This document shows positions 1 to 8,900 of a DNA stretch of 64,000 bases, piece by piece. The translations under genes and the position numbers were made by a program. This DNA is from Nocardioides dongkuii (GTDB lineage Bacteria; Actinomycetota; Actinomycetes; Propionibacteriales; Nocardioidaceae). Below the pieces are notes generated by a model. It was not told the origin of the DNA, searched no databases, and was given only the letters and a program-made list of their open reading frames with translations. The stretch lies in NCBI RefSeq assembly GCF_014127485.1, contig NZ_CP059903.1, forward strand, positions 3,656,001-3,720,000, in the 5' to 3' direction. Position 1 is the first letter of the stretch, and every line of letters begins with the position of its first letter.

Positions 1-6
1 GAGGAC

Positions 7-474
7 ATGGCCCCCACCATCGAGGCGTTCACCCGGGTCCTGGAGCAGCACCCGAACGATCCGGCCGTGCTGTACGAGGTCGGCGGGGCGTACGACACCG
101 ACGGGCAGGAAGCGGTCGCGGCCGAGTACTACCGCCGAGCGATGGACGCCGGGCTCGAGGGCACGTGGCTGCGTCAGTGCTACCTGCAGTACGGCAGCAC
201 GCTGCGCAACCTGGGGCTCTTCGACGAGAGCCTCGCCCTGTTCGACGAGGGGATCCGGCGGTTCCCCGAGTCGGAGTCGCTGGTGCTGTTCAGGTCGCTG
301 ACGCTGCATGCGGCGGGGAGGCCGAGTGCTGCCCTCGGGTCCGTGCTCCAGCTGGTCGCCGACAAGTTCCGGACCGACGAGGTGCTCCGCTACGAGGCGG
401 CGCTGCGCGGGAACGCCGCCTACCTGGAGTCGCTCGACGCGGATGCTCCGGCGGGTGCCGTGATCAGACGGTGA
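7..474 (+). CDS. Tetratricopeptide repeat protein
   Basis: A 155-aa soluble protein made of helical TPR-like repeats. Alternating helices with conserved small and aromatic positions (for example around YEVGGAYDTDG and LRNLGLFDESLALFDEGI) match two to three TPR units, giving a protein-binding scaffold with no enzymatic motif. The ATG at 7 follows a GAGG ribosome-binding sequence at the window edge. An upstream in-frame start outside the window cannot be excluded. The stop codon directly abuts the stop of the convergent oxidoreductase gene. The binding partner is unknown. Confidence 0.75.
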   Translation: MAPTIEAFTRVLEQHPNDPAVLYEVGGAYDTDGQEAVAAEYYRRAMDAGLEGTWLRQCYLQYGSTLRNLGLFDESLALFDEGIRRFPESESLVLFRSLTLHAAGRPSAALGSVLQLVADKFRTDEVLRYEAALRGNAAYLESLDADAPAGAVIRR

Positions 475-1509
475 TCAGGCAGCCGTCCGCGGCTTCCAGC
501 CCAGCGCCGGAGCCACGTGCGTCGCGAAGCTCTCGAGCACGTGGGCGTTGTAGTCGACGCCGAGCTGGTTGGGCACGGTGAGCAGCAGGGTGTCGGCGGC
601 GGCGATCGCCTCGTCCTCGGCCAGCTCGCGGACCAGCTGGTCGGGCTCGGCGGCGTACGTCCGGCCGAAGCGGGCCGGGCCGCCCTCGAGCATGCCGACC
701 TGGTCACGGCTGCGCGACTCGGCACCGAAGTACGCCCGGTCCTCGTCGCTGACCAGCGGGAAGATGCTGCGGCTGACCGAGACGCGCGGCTCGCGGGCGT
801 GGCCCGCGGCCTTCCAGGCGTCGCGGAACAGCTGGATCTGCTCGGCCTGCAGCTGGTGGAACGGCACGCCGGTGTCCTCGGTGAGCAGGGTGGAGCTCAT
901 CAGGTTCATCCCCTGCTCGGCCGTCCACTCCGCCGTACGCCGGGAGCCGGCGCCCCACCAGATGCGGTCGCGCAGCCCCTCGGAGAACGGCTCGACCCGC
1001 AGCAGCCCGGGCGGGTTCGGGAACATCGGTCGCGGGCTCGGCTCGGCGAACCCCTCGCCGCGCAGCACCTCGAGCAGCACCTCGGTGTGCCGCCGCGCCA
1101 TGTCGGCGTGGTCGGTGCCCTCGGCGGGCTGGTAGCCGAAGTAGCGGAACCCGTCGACCACCTGCTCCGGTGACCCCCGGCTGATGCCGAGCTGCAGCCG
1201 GCCGCCGGAGATCAGGTCGGCCGCCCCGGCGTCCTCGGCCATGTAGAGCGGGTTCTCGTAGCGCATGTCGATGACGCCGGTGCCGATCTCGATCCGGCTG
1301 GTCCGGGCGCCCACCGCGGCGAGCAGCGGGAACGGCGAGGCGAGCTGGCGGGCGAAGTGGTGCACCCGGAAGTACGCCCCGTCCGCGCCGAGCTCCTCGG
1401 CCGCGACGGCCAGGTCGATCGACTGCAGCAGCGCGTCGGCGGCCGACCGGGTCTGCGACTGCGGCGACGGCGTCCAGTGACCGAAGGACAGGAACCCGAA
1501 GTTCTTCAT
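475..1509 (-). CDS. LLM-class flavin-dependent oxidoreductase
   Basis: A 344-aa member of the bacterial luciferase-like monooxygenase family, a TIM barrel using FMN or F420. Visible family features are the N-terminal beta strand (KNFGFLSFGHW), the EELGADGAYFRVHHF segment, the IEIGTGVIDMRYENPLYMAEDAGAADLISGGRLQLGISRGSPEQV stretch (positions about 75-120) and a C-terminal LVRELAEDEAIAAADTLLLTVPNQLG segment. Length is normal for the family. The substrate cannot be told from sequence. A TTGAAGCGTCAA near-palindrome lies about 25 nt upstream of the start, but no clear -10 box was found. Confidence 0.85.
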   Translation of the reverse strand: MKNFGFLSFGHWTPSPQSQTRSAADALLQSIDLAVAAEELGADGAYFRVHHFARQLASPFPLLAAVGARTSRIEIGTGVIDMRYENPLYMAEDAGAADLISGGRLQLGISRGSPEQVVDGFRYFGYQPAEGTDHADMARRHTEVLLEVLRGEGFAEPSPRPMFPNPPGLLRVEPFSEGLRDRIWWGAGSRRTAEWTAEQGMNLMSSTLLTEDTGVPFHQLQAEQIQLFRDAWKAAGHAREPRVSVSRSIFPLVSDEDRAYFGAESRSRDQVGMLEGGPARFGRTYAAEPDQLVRELAEDEAIAAADTLLLTVPNQLGVDYNAHVLESFATHVAPALGWKPRTAA

Positions 1510-1567
1510 GCCCAGCCAACGCCGGTTGAAGCGTCAATCTTCCCTGGCCGGACCCCGGCCCGGGTCC

Positions 1568-1573
1568 TAGGGT
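1568..1573 (+). promoter_or_regulatory. -10 box (TAGGGT) for leaderless DUF4032 gene
   Basis: TAGGGT is followed by 7 nt and then the ATG at 1581, so transcription would begin at the start codon. It decides for ATG 1581 over the in-frame GTG at 1572, which overlaps the box. Confidence 0.6.
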
Positions 1574-1580
1574 GGCGGGC

Positions 1581-2810
1581 ATGCCGCTGCGCATCGTCGC
1601 CAGCCGGCCCGACCCGGCGATCGTCACCCTCCCGTGGTCCCTGCCGCTGGAGGAGTGGACCGACCAGCACGTCGTCCCGCTCCCCCGCGGGCTCTCCCGC
1701 CACGTCGTCCGGATCGTGCGCCTGGGCACCCGCACGTACGCGGTCAAGGAGACCGTGGCGGAGATCGCCTTCCGGGAGTACCGGCTGCTCCGCGACCTGC
1801 ACCGCCTCGGGCTGCCCGCGGTGGCGCCGCAGGGGGTCGTGACCGGCCGCGTCGACGCCCACGGCGAGGAGCTGCCGGCGGCGCTGCTGACCCAGCACCT
1901 GCGGTTCTCGCTGCCCTACCGCAGCCTGTTCGCCCACGGGCTGAGCGCCGACAGCCTCCCGGCGCTCGTCGACGCGCTGGTCGTGCTGCTGGTCCGGCTG
2001 CACCTCGCCGACTTCTTCTGGGGCGACGTCTCGCTCTCCAACGTGCTGTTCCGCCGCAACGCCGGCGGCTTCGCGGCGTACCTCGTCGACGCCGAGACCG
2101 GCGAGCTGCGCTCCACGCTGTCGCGGCAGATGCGCGAGTACGACCTCACCATCGCCACCGAGAACGTCTTCGCCGAGCTCCTCGACCTCCAGGCCAGCCG
2201 CTCCCTCGACGCCAACGTGGAGCCGCACGACATCATCGCGTTGATCCAGGAGCGGTACGCCGCGCTCTGGGCCGAGCTCACCGACGTCGAGGAGTTCCAC
2301 ACCGGGGAGATGTGGCGCATCGAGCAGCGCATCGAGCGGCTCAACGACCTCGGCTTCGACGTCGACGAGCTCGACATCATCACCGACTTCGACGGCGACC
2401 GGGTCCGCATCCAGCCCAAGGTCGTCGAGCTCGGACACCACCGCCGCGAGCTGCAGGCCCTGACCGGGCTGGACGTGGAGGACGCGCAGGCCCGCCGGCT
2501 GCTCAACGACATCGCCGCGTTCACCGCGCACCACGACCTGGGCCGCGAGGACCGCAACCTGGTCGCCTACCGCTGGCTGGTCGACGTCTACGAGCCGCTG
2601 GTGGAGATGATCCCGGACGACCTGCGCGGCAAGCTGGAGCCGGCCGAGTTCTTCCACGAGGTGCTGGTGCACCGCTGGTACCTCTCCGAGCGCGCCGGCC
2701 GCGAGGTCGACATCCGCGAGACCGCCGCCGACTACATCGCCAACGTGCTCGTCACCAAGCCCGACGAGGTGGTCACCGCCGAGTCCGCGGAGGCGGTCGG
2801 GGACGTCTGA
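1581..2810 (+). CDS. DUF4032 / kinase-like domain protein
   Basis: A 409-aa protein. The N-terminal half looks like a lipopolysaccharide-kinase or aminoglycoside-phosphotransferase fold: a lysine in TYAVKETV, then FREYRLLRDLHRLGLPAV, then LHLADFFWGDVSLSNVLFRR, which resembles the HxDxxxxN catalytic loop with the first histidine replaced, then YLVDAETGEL where a DFG-like metal-binding Asp would sit. The C-terminal half (about residue 210 onward) matches the DUF4032 family of actinobacteria as I recall it. No substrate is known. A leaderless promoter lies directly upstream. Confidence 0.7.
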   Translation: MPLRIVASRPDPAIVTLPWSLPLEEWTDQHVVPLPRGLSRHVVRIVRLGTRTYAVKETVAEIAFREYRLLRDLHRLGLPAVAPQGVVTGRVDAHGEELPAALLTQHLRFSLPYRSLFAHGLSADSLPALVDALVVLLVRLHLADFFWGDVSLSNVLFRRNAGGFAAYLVDAETGELRSTLSRQMREYDLTIATENVFAELLDLQASRSLDANVEPHDIIALIQERYAALWAELTDVEEFHTGEMWRIEQRIERLNDLGFDVDELDIITDFDGDRVRIQPKVVELGHHRRELQALTGLDVEDAQARRLLNDIAAFTAHHDLGREDRNLVAYRWLVDVYEPLVEMIPDDLRGKLEPAEFFHEVLVHRWYLSERAGREVDIRETAADYIANVLVTKPDEVVTAESAEAVGDV

Positions 2811-2821
2811 GGCGGGGGGAC

Positions 2822-2895
2822 GATTCACCGGTCGACCGGTGAATCCTCCGCTTGACCGACGAAGCTCCATCGGTCAAGCGGAAGGTTCGTCGGTC
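2822..2895. repeat. Intergenic palindrome pair, CATCGG family (copy 1)
   Basis: Positions 2822-2845 are a perfect 24-bp palindrome centred on CCGGTCGACCGG. It is followed by a perfect 13-bp stem, TCCGCTTGACCGA (2847-2859) pairing with 2870-2882, with a 10-nt loop. The stretch GACGAAGCTCCATCGGTC resembles GATGAGTTCCATCGGCCG at 41177-41194, and both loci have the same order: a perfect palindrome, then an imperfect stem. It lies between two codirectional genes. Confidence 0.7.
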
Positions 2896-2913
2896 AGGTG
2901 CGGCGTCCGTCCC

Positions 2914-2919
2914 TAGGCT
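2914..2919 (+). promoter_or_regulatory. -10 box (TAGGCT), leaderless
   Basis: TAGGCT, then 7 nt, then GTG at 2927. It sets the start of the SnoaL-like gene and rejects the longer upstream reading frame, which would run through the palindrome. Confidence 0.65.
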
Positions 2920-2926
2920 GCGTCCC

Positions 2927-3382
2927 GTGGCCGACAGCGCGCGCGAGATCGAGAACCTGCTCTACCTCTACGCCGAGCGCATCGACGCGGGCGACTTCGA
3001 CGGGGTCGCCGACCTGTTCGCCCACGGCCGCATCCACGGCCAGGAGGGCGGTCCGCCGGGCGCGGTTTTCGAGGGGCGCGACGCCGTACGCCGCCTGTAC
3101 GGCGCCACCACGCGCCGCCACGACGACGGCACCCCCCGGACCCACCACGCCGTCACCAACGCCCGCATCGACGTCGACGAGGACGCCGGCACCGCGACCT
3201 GCTCCTCGCGCTACCTCGTCGCGCAGGCGACGCCCGAGCTGCCGCTCCAGGTGATCGTCACCGGCCGCTACCGCGACACCTTCCACCGGCTCGAGGGCCG
3301 CTGGTGGTTCGACACCCGCACGATGTACGTCGACCTGGTCGGCGACCTCTCCCACCACCTGCCGCCCGGCCTGCCCCTCTGA
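2927..3382 (+). CDS. SnoaL-like / NTF2-fold protein
   Basis: A 151-aa single-domain protein of the NTF2-like superfamily (SnoaL-like polyketide cyclase / ring-hydroxylating dioxygenase beta-subunit fold). Family features are the N-terminal helix EIENLLYLYAERIDAGDFDGVADLFA, the FEGRDAVRRLY segment, THHAVTNARIDVDEDAGTATCSSRYLV and the C-terminal strands with GRYRDTFHRLEGRWWFDTR. Such proteins may be dehydratases, cyclases or simple ligand binders, so the activity is not assignable. The gene is convergent with the following ATPase gene, 36 bp away. Confidence 0.75.
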   Translation: MADSAREIENLLYLYAERIDAGDFDGVADLFAHGRIHGQEGGPPGAVFEGRDAVRRLYGATTRRHDDGTPRTHHAVTNARIDVDEDAGTATCSSRYLVAQATPELPLQVIVTGRYRDTFHRLEGRWWFDTRTMYVDLVGDLSHHLPPGLPL

Positions 3383-3418
3383 CCGCCCCGGACGCGACCG
3401 GCATCGGGGCCCTCGGGA

Positions 3419-4129
3419 TCACGGAGACTCGGCGGCCGCCGGGTCCGAGCGGACCAGCGACGGGGCGCCGGAGGCGATGACCGACCCGGACTCGAGGACG
3501 TGGACGTCGTCGCAGACGCCCGTCACCCGGTCCAGGTCCTGCTCGGCGAGGAGGATCCCGCGGCCCTCGGCGGCGAGCTCCCGGAGCAGGTCGCCGAGCG
3601 CGCGGGTCTCGATCTCGTCGAGGCCCGAGGACGGCTCGTCGAGGAGCAGCAGCCGGGGGTTGCCGGCGAGGCAGCGCGCGAGCTCCAGCAGCCGGGCGGT
3701 GCCGGTGGGGATCGAGTCGGCCCGCTCCTGGGCGTAGGACAGGATGCCGACCCGCTCGAGCAGCGCGTCGACGTTCGCGGCCGCGGGCCGCACCCACCCG
3801 ACGAGGCCGCGGTGGAGGTCGACGGCGACGCGGACGTTCTCGCGGACCGAGAGGGCGCCGAACGCCTCGAGCCGCTGGACCGCGCGGCCCATCCCGCGCC
3901 CGGCGCGGCGGTGCGCCGGCAGCCGGGTGACGTTGCGCCCGTCGAAGCGCACCCGCCCCGTCACCGGGCGCTGGAGCCCGCTGATCACGTTGAAGCAGGT
4001 GGTCTTGCCGGCGCCGGCCGGCCCGATCAGGCCGGTGACCCGGCCCGACTGCGCCGCGAAGGTGGCGTGGTCGACCGCCGCGACCCCTGCGAACTGCACG
4101 ACGACGTCGTCGACCTCAAGGAGCGACAT
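3419..4129 (-). CDS. Orphan LivG-like ABC transporter ATPase
   Basis: A 236-aa ABC nucleotide-binding domain closest to the branched-chain amino acid type (LivG). It has Walker A GPAGAGKTT, the LivG-like FNVISGLQRPVTGRVRFDGRNVTRLPAHRR segment, Walker B LLLLDEPSSGLDE and a switch region LLAEQD. The ABC signature is degenerate: the usual LSYGQ is IPTGT. No permease or binding-protein gene adjoins it. The ATG at 4129 starts the conserved SLLEVDDVVVQF strand; longer upstream readings have no domain content. It may be a vestigial or repurposed ATPase. Confidence 0.75.
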   Translation of the reverse strand: MSLLEVDDVVVQFAGVAAVDHATFAAQSGRVTGLIGPAGAGKTTCFNVISGLQRPVTGRVRFDGRNVTRLPAHRRAGRGMGRAVQRLEAFGALSVRENVRVAVDLHRGLVGWVRPAAANVDALLERVGILSYAQERADSIPTGTARLLELARCLAGNPRLLLLDEPSSGLDEIETRALGDLLRELAAEGRGILLAEQDLDRVTGVCDDVHVLESGSVIASGAPSLVRSDPAAAESP

Positions 4130-4217
4130 GAGCGGCACCTGCCTCGGGTCGGTGAGCGGGACACACTCCTCCAACGAGGCACGCCGACGAAGGTGACGCA
4201 GCCCACAGGTGACGCGG

Positions 4218-5180
4218 TCAGCGGCGGGCGCGGGCCTCCGCGATCGCGTACAGGGTGACGCTGGCGGCGACGCCGGCGTTGAGCGACTCCACCTGGTTGA
4301 CCATCGGGATCGAGACGAGCTGGTCACAGGTCTCGGCGACCAGGCGGGAGAGCCCGCCGCCCTCGGCGCCGACCACCAGCACGATCGGGCCGTCGGCGAG
4401 GCCCTCGGGCGAGACGAGCTCGGGCAGGGTGACGTCGCCGTCGGCGTCCAGCCCGACGACCATGCAGCCCGCCTCCTGGTAGGCCTTGAGCTGGCGGACC
4501 AGGTTGACCGTGCGGGCGACCGGGGTGCGGGCCGCGGCGCCGGCGCTGGTCTTCCAGGCCGACGCGGTCATGCTCGCCGCGCGCCGCTCGGGGATGAGGA
4601 CGCCGTGCGCGCCGAACCCGGCCGCGCTGCGCACGATCGCGCCGAGGTTGCGGGGGTCGGTGACCTGGTCGAGGGCGACGATCAGGGGCGGCTCCTCCTG
4701 GGCAGCCGCAGCGTCGAGGAGGTCGTCGGGGTGGGCGTACTCGTACGCCGGGACGCGCGCCGCGAGTCCCTGGTGCACGGCGCCGCTGGTCATCCGGTCC
4801 AGCTCGCCGCGGCCGACCTCGAGGAGGCTGACGCCGCGCTCGGCCGCCAGCGCGAACGCCTCGCGCAGGCGGGCGTCGCGCTCGGCGCCCTCCGCGACGT
4901 ACAGGCCGCTGACCGGCACGCCCTCGCGCAGCGCCTCGACCACCGGGTTGCGGCCGGCGATCCACTCCGCGTCGCCGCCGGTGCTGCGGCGCCGGGGCCG
5001 CGCCGGTGCGGACTTGTCGGACTTCTTCGCGGCCTTGTACGCCTGGTGGTAGGGCCGGTCCGTGGCCTTCGGCGTCGGGCCGCGGCCCTCGAGGCCGCGC
5101 TTGACCCGGCCGCCGGACCCGGCGGTCGGCTTCTTGGCGGTCTTGCGGATGGCGCCCTTGCGGCTGGAGTTGCCTGGCAT
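4218..5180 (-). CDS. rlmB: 23S rRNA (guanosine-2'-O-)-methyltransferase RlmB
   Basis: A 320-aa SPOUT (TrmH-family) methyltransferase that 2'-O-methylates a guanosine in the peptidyl-transferase region of 23S rRNA using SAM. Residues about 1-75 are a basic low-complexity tail typical of actinobacterial RlmB. Then come the substrate-binding domain ([15 protein letters not shown]) and the knotted catalytic domain with motif 1 [16 protein letters not shown], motif 2 [15 protein letters not shown] and motif 3 [18 protein letters not shown]. The start overlaps the cysS stop (TGATG), so translation is coupled. Confidence 0.95.
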   Translation of the reverse strand: MPGNSSRKGAIRKTAKKPTAGSGGRVKRGLEGRGPTPKATDRPYHQAYKAAKKSDKSAPARPRRRSTGGDAEWIAGRNPVVEALREGVPVSGLYVAEGAERDARLREAFALAAERGVSLLEVGRGELDRMTSGAVHQGLAARVPAYEYAHPDDLLDAAAAQEEPPLIVALDQVTDPRNLGAIVRSAAGFGAHGVLIPERRAASMTASAWKTSAGAAARTPVARTVNLVRQLKAYQEAGCMVVGLDADGDVTLPELVSPEGLADGPIVLVVGAEGGGLSRLVAETCDQLVSIPMVNQVESLNAGVAASVTLYAIAEARARR

Positions 5181-6574
5181 CAGATCAGTGTCCACTTCGG
5201 TCCGTCGGGGGTGTCCTCGACCTCGATGCCGGCGGCCTTGATCCGGTCCCGGATCGCGTCGGCAGTGGCGAAGTCCTTGGCGGCGCGCGCCTGCGCGCGC
5301 TGCTCGAGGAGGCCGGCGACGAGGGCGTCGACGGCACTGGTGAGCTTGTCGTCGTCGCCCGGCGCTGCGCCCCACGCGGGGTCGGCCGGGTGCAGCCCGA
5401 GCACGTCGAGCATGGCGAGCACGCCCGCGGCCACGGCCCGCGCGCCCGCGTCGTCGCCGGCGCCGAGCAGTCGGTTGCCCTCGCGCACCGCGTCGTGCAG
5501 GACCGCGACGGCAGCGGGGGTCGAGAGGTCGTCGTCCATCGCCTCGGCGAACGCCGCCGGCACCTCGCCGGTGGCGGTCGCGCCGGCACGCCCGAGGAAG
5601 CCCTCGATCCGGCGGAAGCCCTGCGCGGCCTCGTCGAGCGCCTCGAAGCTGAACTCGACGTGGCTGCGGTAGTGGCTCGCGACCAGGTAGAACCGCAGCT
5701 CGATCCCGCGCACCCGCTTGAGCACCTCGGGGATGAGCAGCGAGTTGCCGAGCGACTTGCTCATCTTCTCGCCGGCGGTGGTGATCCAGGCGTTGTGGAA
5801 CCAGTACGACGCGAACGGGTGCCCCGCGGCGCGCGACTGGGCCTGCTCGTTCTCGTGGTGGGGGAAGCGCAGGTCGACGCCGCCGCCGTGGATGTCGAAC
5901 GCCGGGCCGAGGTACTTGCCGGCCATCGCCGAGCACTCGATGTGCCAGCCCGGGCGGCCCGGGCCCCAGGGGCTCGGCCAGGACGCGGTCTCCGGCTCGG
6001 CGGGCTTGCGGCCCTTCCAGAGCGCGAAGTCGCGCGGGTCGCGCTTGCCGCGCGGGTCGGCGTCCTCGGCGGCCTCCATGTCGTCGAGGCGCTGCCGCGT
6101 CAGCTCGCCGTACGCCGGCCAGCTGCGGACGTCGAAGTACACGTCGCCGGAGCCGTCCGCGGCGGCGTACGCGTGCCCGCGCTCGATGAGCACCTCGATC
6201 ATCGAGAGCATCTCCGGCACGTGGCCGGTGGCCAGCGGCTCGTACGTCGGCGGCGCGACGTTGATGGCGGCGTACGCCGCGTCGAGCTCGCGCTTCATGT
6301 CGTAGGCGAGGTTGTACCAGGGGCGGCCCTGCTCGGCGGCCTTCGCGATGATCTTGTCGTCGATGTCGGTGACGTTGCGGATGAACGTGACCTCGTAGCC
6401 GGACCGGCGCAGCCAGCGCTGCAGCACGTCGAAGCCGACCGCGCTGCGCACGTGACCGACGTGCGGCTCCGACTGCACGGTGAGGCCGCAGAGGTAGAGA
6501 CCCGCCTTCCCCTCCTCGAGGGGGACGAAGTCGCGCACCTCGCGCGTCGCGGTGTCATAGAGCCGGAAGGTCAC
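5180..6574 (-). CDS. cysS: Cysteine--tRNA ligase
   Basis: A 464-aa class I aminoacyl-tRNA synthetase charging tRNA-Cys. It shows the zinc ligand C29, the HIGH-type motif PHVGHVRS, the zinc/cysteine-binding ECSAMA and [14 protein letters not shown], and the KMSKSLGN loop near residue 269. The C-terminal helical domain ends in [13 protein letters not shown]. Full length distinguishes it from the shorter mycothiol ligase MshC. The GTG start at 6574 sits 6 nt after a TAGACT -10 box. It is followed by the coupled rlmB, as in the conserved actinobacterial ispD-ispF-cysS-rlmB order. Confidence 0.97.
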   Translation of the reverse strand: MTFRLYDTATREVRDFVPLEEGKAGLYLCGLTVQSEPHVGHVRSAVGFDVLQRWLRRSGYEVTFIRNVTDIDDKIIAKAAEQGRPWYNLAYDMKRELDAAYAAINVAPPTYEPLATGHVPEMLSMIEVLIERGHAYAAADGSGDVYFDVRSWPAYGELTRQRLDDMEAAEDADPRGKRDPRDFALWKGRKPAEPETASWPSPWGPGRPGWHIECSAMAGKYLGPAFDIHGGGVDLRFPHHENEQAQSRAAGHPFASYWFHNAWITTAGEKMSKSLGNSLLIPEVLKRVRGIELRFYLVASHYRSHVEFSFEALDEAAQGFRRIEGFLGRAGATATGEVPAAFAEAMDDDLSTPAAVAVLHDAVREGNRLLGAGDDAGARAVAAGVLAMLDVLGLHPADPAWGAAPGDDDKLTSAVDALVAGLLEQRAQARAAKDFATADAIRDRIKAAGIEVEDTPDGPKWTLI

Positions 6575-6580
6575 CCCCCG

Positions 6581-6586
6581 AGTCTA
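6581..6586 (-). promoter_or_regulatory. -10 box (TAGACT) for cysS
   Basis: On the minus strand TAGACT is followed by CGGGGG and the GTG start of cysS, predicting a leaderless cysS-rlmB transcript. It is back to back with the peptidase promoter 70 bp away. Confidence 0.6.
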
Positions 6587-6655
6587 GAAGTTCCCCGGCG
6601 CTGCGGCGGCATCGCGGGATCGTGTGACTCATGGGACAGGAGTGACTCGTCGGCG

Positions 6656-6661
6656 TACCGT
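6656..6661 (+). promoter_or_regulatory. -10 box (TACCGT) for secreted peptidase
   Basis: TACCGT, 6 nt, then GTG at 6668. It supports the start that gives a clean signal peptide. Confidence 0.55.
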
Positions 6662-6667
6662 GGCCGG

Positions 6668-7930
6668 GTGCGTCTCCCCCTCGCCGTCCTCGCGACCTCC
6701 GTGGCCGTCCTCGCCCCGCTCGCCGCGGTCCCGCCCGCGGGTGCGGCCGACGCCTCCTCGGCGCCCCGGGCCGCCGCTCGCACGGTCGCCCACGCCGACT
6801 GGGACACCGGGGCCGAGCTGCGCGCCGGCACGACGAAGGGCACGAAGGTCGCTCGCGGCCGGGTGGTGCTGACCGACCCGGTCGCCGCCCGCCGCGTCGG
6901 CGGCACCCGGTACGACGCGGGCCGCTGGACCTCGCCCTGGACGACCCCCGGCTTCGGGCTCACCGAGCTGATCCCGTCGTGGGAGGCGACCACCCCGCGC
7001 GACTCCTGGATCGAGGTGCGGGTGCGCGGCCGCGCCGCGGACGGCACCCGCTCGAGCTGGGACGTGATGGGCCGCTGGGCGTCCGGCGACAAGCACGTCG
7101 AGCGGACCTCCGTCTCGGGCCAGGACGACGACCTCGCGCGGGTCAACGTGGACACCTGGGACGTCGCGGCCGCCGCCGGCCTGACCTCCTGGCAGCTCCA
7201 GGTCACCCTGTTCCGCCGCGCCGGCGCGACCAGCAATGCCCCGTCGCTCGACGCCGCCGGGGCGGTCGCCTCGCGGCTCCCGGGGACGGACGCGCCGACC
7301 TCCCGGCCGGGCCCCGGCCGCGGCATCGTCCTCGACGTGCCGCGCGCCTCGCAGATGGTCCACGACGGCGACTACACCCGCTGGGGCGGTGGCGGGGAGG
7401 CCTGGTGCTCACCGACCGCCACCTCGATGGTGCTGGGCTACTACGACGCGCTGCCCCGGCCCGCGGCGTACTCCTGGGTGCCGCGCGGGCACGTCGACCC
7501 GTACGTCGACCACGCCGCCCGGATGACCTACGACCACGCGTACGACGGCACCGGCAACTGGCCGTTCAACACCGCGTACGCCGCCCCGCTCGCGGGCCAC
7601 GCCCTCGTCACCCGGCTCGCGTCGCTGCGCCAGGCGGAGAAGCTGGTCGCGGCGGGCATCCCCGTCGTCGCCTCGATCTCGTTCGGCGCCGGCGAGCTCC
7701 GGGGCGCGCCGATCTCCGCCACCAACGGCCACCTGCTGGTGATCGTCGGGTTCACCGACTCCGGCGACGTCGTCGTCAACGACCCGGCCGCCTCGAGCCG
7801 CGCCGGCGTACGCCGCACCTACGACCGCGGCCAGTTCGAGGACGCCTGGCTGCCCACCTCGGGCGGGCTCGTCTACGTCATCCGGGACGACGCGCACCCG
7901 CTGCCGAAGGGCTCGCGCGGCGCCTGGTGA
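6668..7930 (+). CDS. Secreted C39-like peptidase family protein
   Basis: A 420-aa exported protein. Residues 1-27 form a signal peptide ending in AGAADA. Residues about 30-210 are a beta-rich domain often seen before this peptidase domain in actinobacteria. Residues about 220-400 match the C39-like papain-fold family: the Cys in GGGGEAWCSPTATSMVLGYY, and the His in ATNGHLLVIVGFTDSGDVVVNDPAA, form the likely catalytic pair. The substrate is unknown, possibly extracellular peptide or cell-wall material. It is divergent from cysS. Confidence 0.8.
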   Translation: MRLPLAVLATSVAVLAPLAAVPPAGAADASSAPRAAARTVAHADWDTGAELRAGTTKGTKVARGRVVLTDPVAARRVGGTRYDAGRWTSPWTTPGFGLTELIPSWEATTPRDSWIEVRVRGRAADGTRSSWDVMGRWASGDKHVERTSVSGQDDDLARVNVDTWDVAAAAGLTSWQLQVTLFRRAGATSNAPSLDAAGAVASRLPGTDAPTSRPGPGRGIVLDVPRASQMVHDGDYTRWGGGGEAWCSPTATSMVLGYYDALPRPAAYSWVPRGHVDPYVDHAARMTYDHAYDGTGNWPFNTAYAAPLAGHALVTRLASLRQAEKLVAAGIPVVASISFGAGELRGAPISATNGHLLVIVGFTDSGDVVVNDPAASSRAGVRRTYDRGQFEDAWLPTSGGLVYVIRDDAHPLPKGSRGAW

Positions 7931-7969
7931 GGCCCCCGGCGTCAGCCATGGGGTGACGAAGCCCCCGCA

Positions 7970-8057
7970 CGCCGAGTCGGCGCTTGTGTCCGCCTGCTCC
8001 GCCCGGGTTGGTCTCGCCGCGCCCGCCGAGACCCCGAACACCAGCGCCGACTCGGCG
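7970..8057. repeat. Intergenic inverted repeat, GCCGAGT family (copy 1)
   Basis: The left arm at 7970-7991 (core CGCCGAGTCGGCG followed by CTTGTGT) is mirrored by GAACACCAGC plus the 8044-8057 palindrome. A nested 7-bp stem, GGTCTCG (8010-8016) with CGAGACC (8027-8033), sits inside. It lies between the convergent peptidase and SDR genes. The arms are nearly identical to those at 61433-61507. Confidence 0.75.
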
Positions 8058-8084
8058 TTCTTGGCCTCGCCCGCACGGACGCGG

Positions 8085-8900
8085 TCAGACCCCGTAGCCG
8101 CCGTCGACGTCCAGCTTCTGGCCCGAGATGAAGCCGGCGCGCGGCGAGGCGAGGAAGCACACGGCCTCGGCGACGTCGGTGGCGTTGCCGAAGCGGCGCA
8201 TCGGGATGTTGCGCCGGGTGATGGCGAGGGCCTCCTCGGACAGCTCGCCGTCCTCGATCAGGCGCGCGGCCATGCCGTCGGTGAGCATGCCGGGGCCGAC
8301 GGCGTTCACGCGGACGCCGTACCGCCCCTCCTCCGCGGCGAGCGCGCGCACCATCGCCTCGACCGCCGCCTTGGGGGCCGATGAGAGCCCGTCGCGCACG
8401 GGGTATCGGGCGGTGGCCGCGGTGGTCACCGCCACCACCGAGCCCTCGGTACGGTGCAGGTGCGGCAGCGCGGGCTGGACGACGGCGAAGAACCCGGCGG
8501 CGTCGGCGGCGAGCTGCGCGGCCATCTGCGCCGGCGCCACCGCGGACAGGTGGGTCATCGGCACGTGCGGGCCGGCGGCGTACACCACCGTGTGCAGCCC
8601 CCCGTGGTCGGCGGCGGCCCGGTCCACGACCGTGGCGGCCTCGTCGGCCGACCCCAGGTCGAGGGGGTACGCCGTGGCGGCGACGCCGTGCTCGCGGGCT
8701 GCGGCTGCCGCCGCCTCCCCCGCCTCCGGGCGGGACCGGTAGGTGAGCGCGACCGCGGCGCCGCGGCTCGCGAGCATCCGCACGATCGCGAGCCCCAGCC
8801 CGCCGCTGCCGCCGACGACCAGCGCGGCGCCGGGGCGGCCGCCGAAGTCGGCACCGAAGCCGGCACCGAGGCCGGCACCGAGGCCGGAGGGATCCGTCAT
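8085..8900 (-). CDS. SDR-family protein with degenerate active site
   Basis: A 271-aa short-chain dehydrogenase/reductase-like protein. The nucleotide-binding [16 protein letters not shown] motif, the VVYAAG (NNAG-equivalent) segment, the RVNAVGPGM motif and the terminal [13 protein letters not shown] segment are present. At the catalytic YxxxK position the sequence reads SSAPK, so the Tyr is Ser, and the catalytic Ser position appears to be Thr. The N-terminus has a [11 protein letters not shown] repeat encoded by short direct DNA repeats. The start overlaps the molybdo-enzyme stop by ATGA, so the two are co-translated. Confidence 0.8.
   Translation of the reverse strand: MTDPSGLGAGLGAGFGADFGGRPGAALVVGGSGGLGLAIVRMLASRGAAVALTYRSRPEAGEAAAAAAREHGVAATAYPLDLGSADEAATVVDRAAADHGGLHTVVYAAGPHVPMTHLSAVAPAQMAAQLAADAAGFFAVVQPALPHLHRTEGSVVAVTTAATARYPVRDGLSSAPKAAVEAMVRALAAEEGRYGVRVNAVGPGMLTDGMAARLIEDGELSEEALAITRRNIPMRRFGNATDVAEAVCFLASPRAGFISGQKLDVDGGYGV

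Noticed and set aside
5390..6667. An 846-codon plus-strand frame whose first part runs antisense through cysS
   Set aside because: Only the part from GTG 6668 has a signal peptide, a domain and a -10 box. The upstream part is antisense shadow of cysS.
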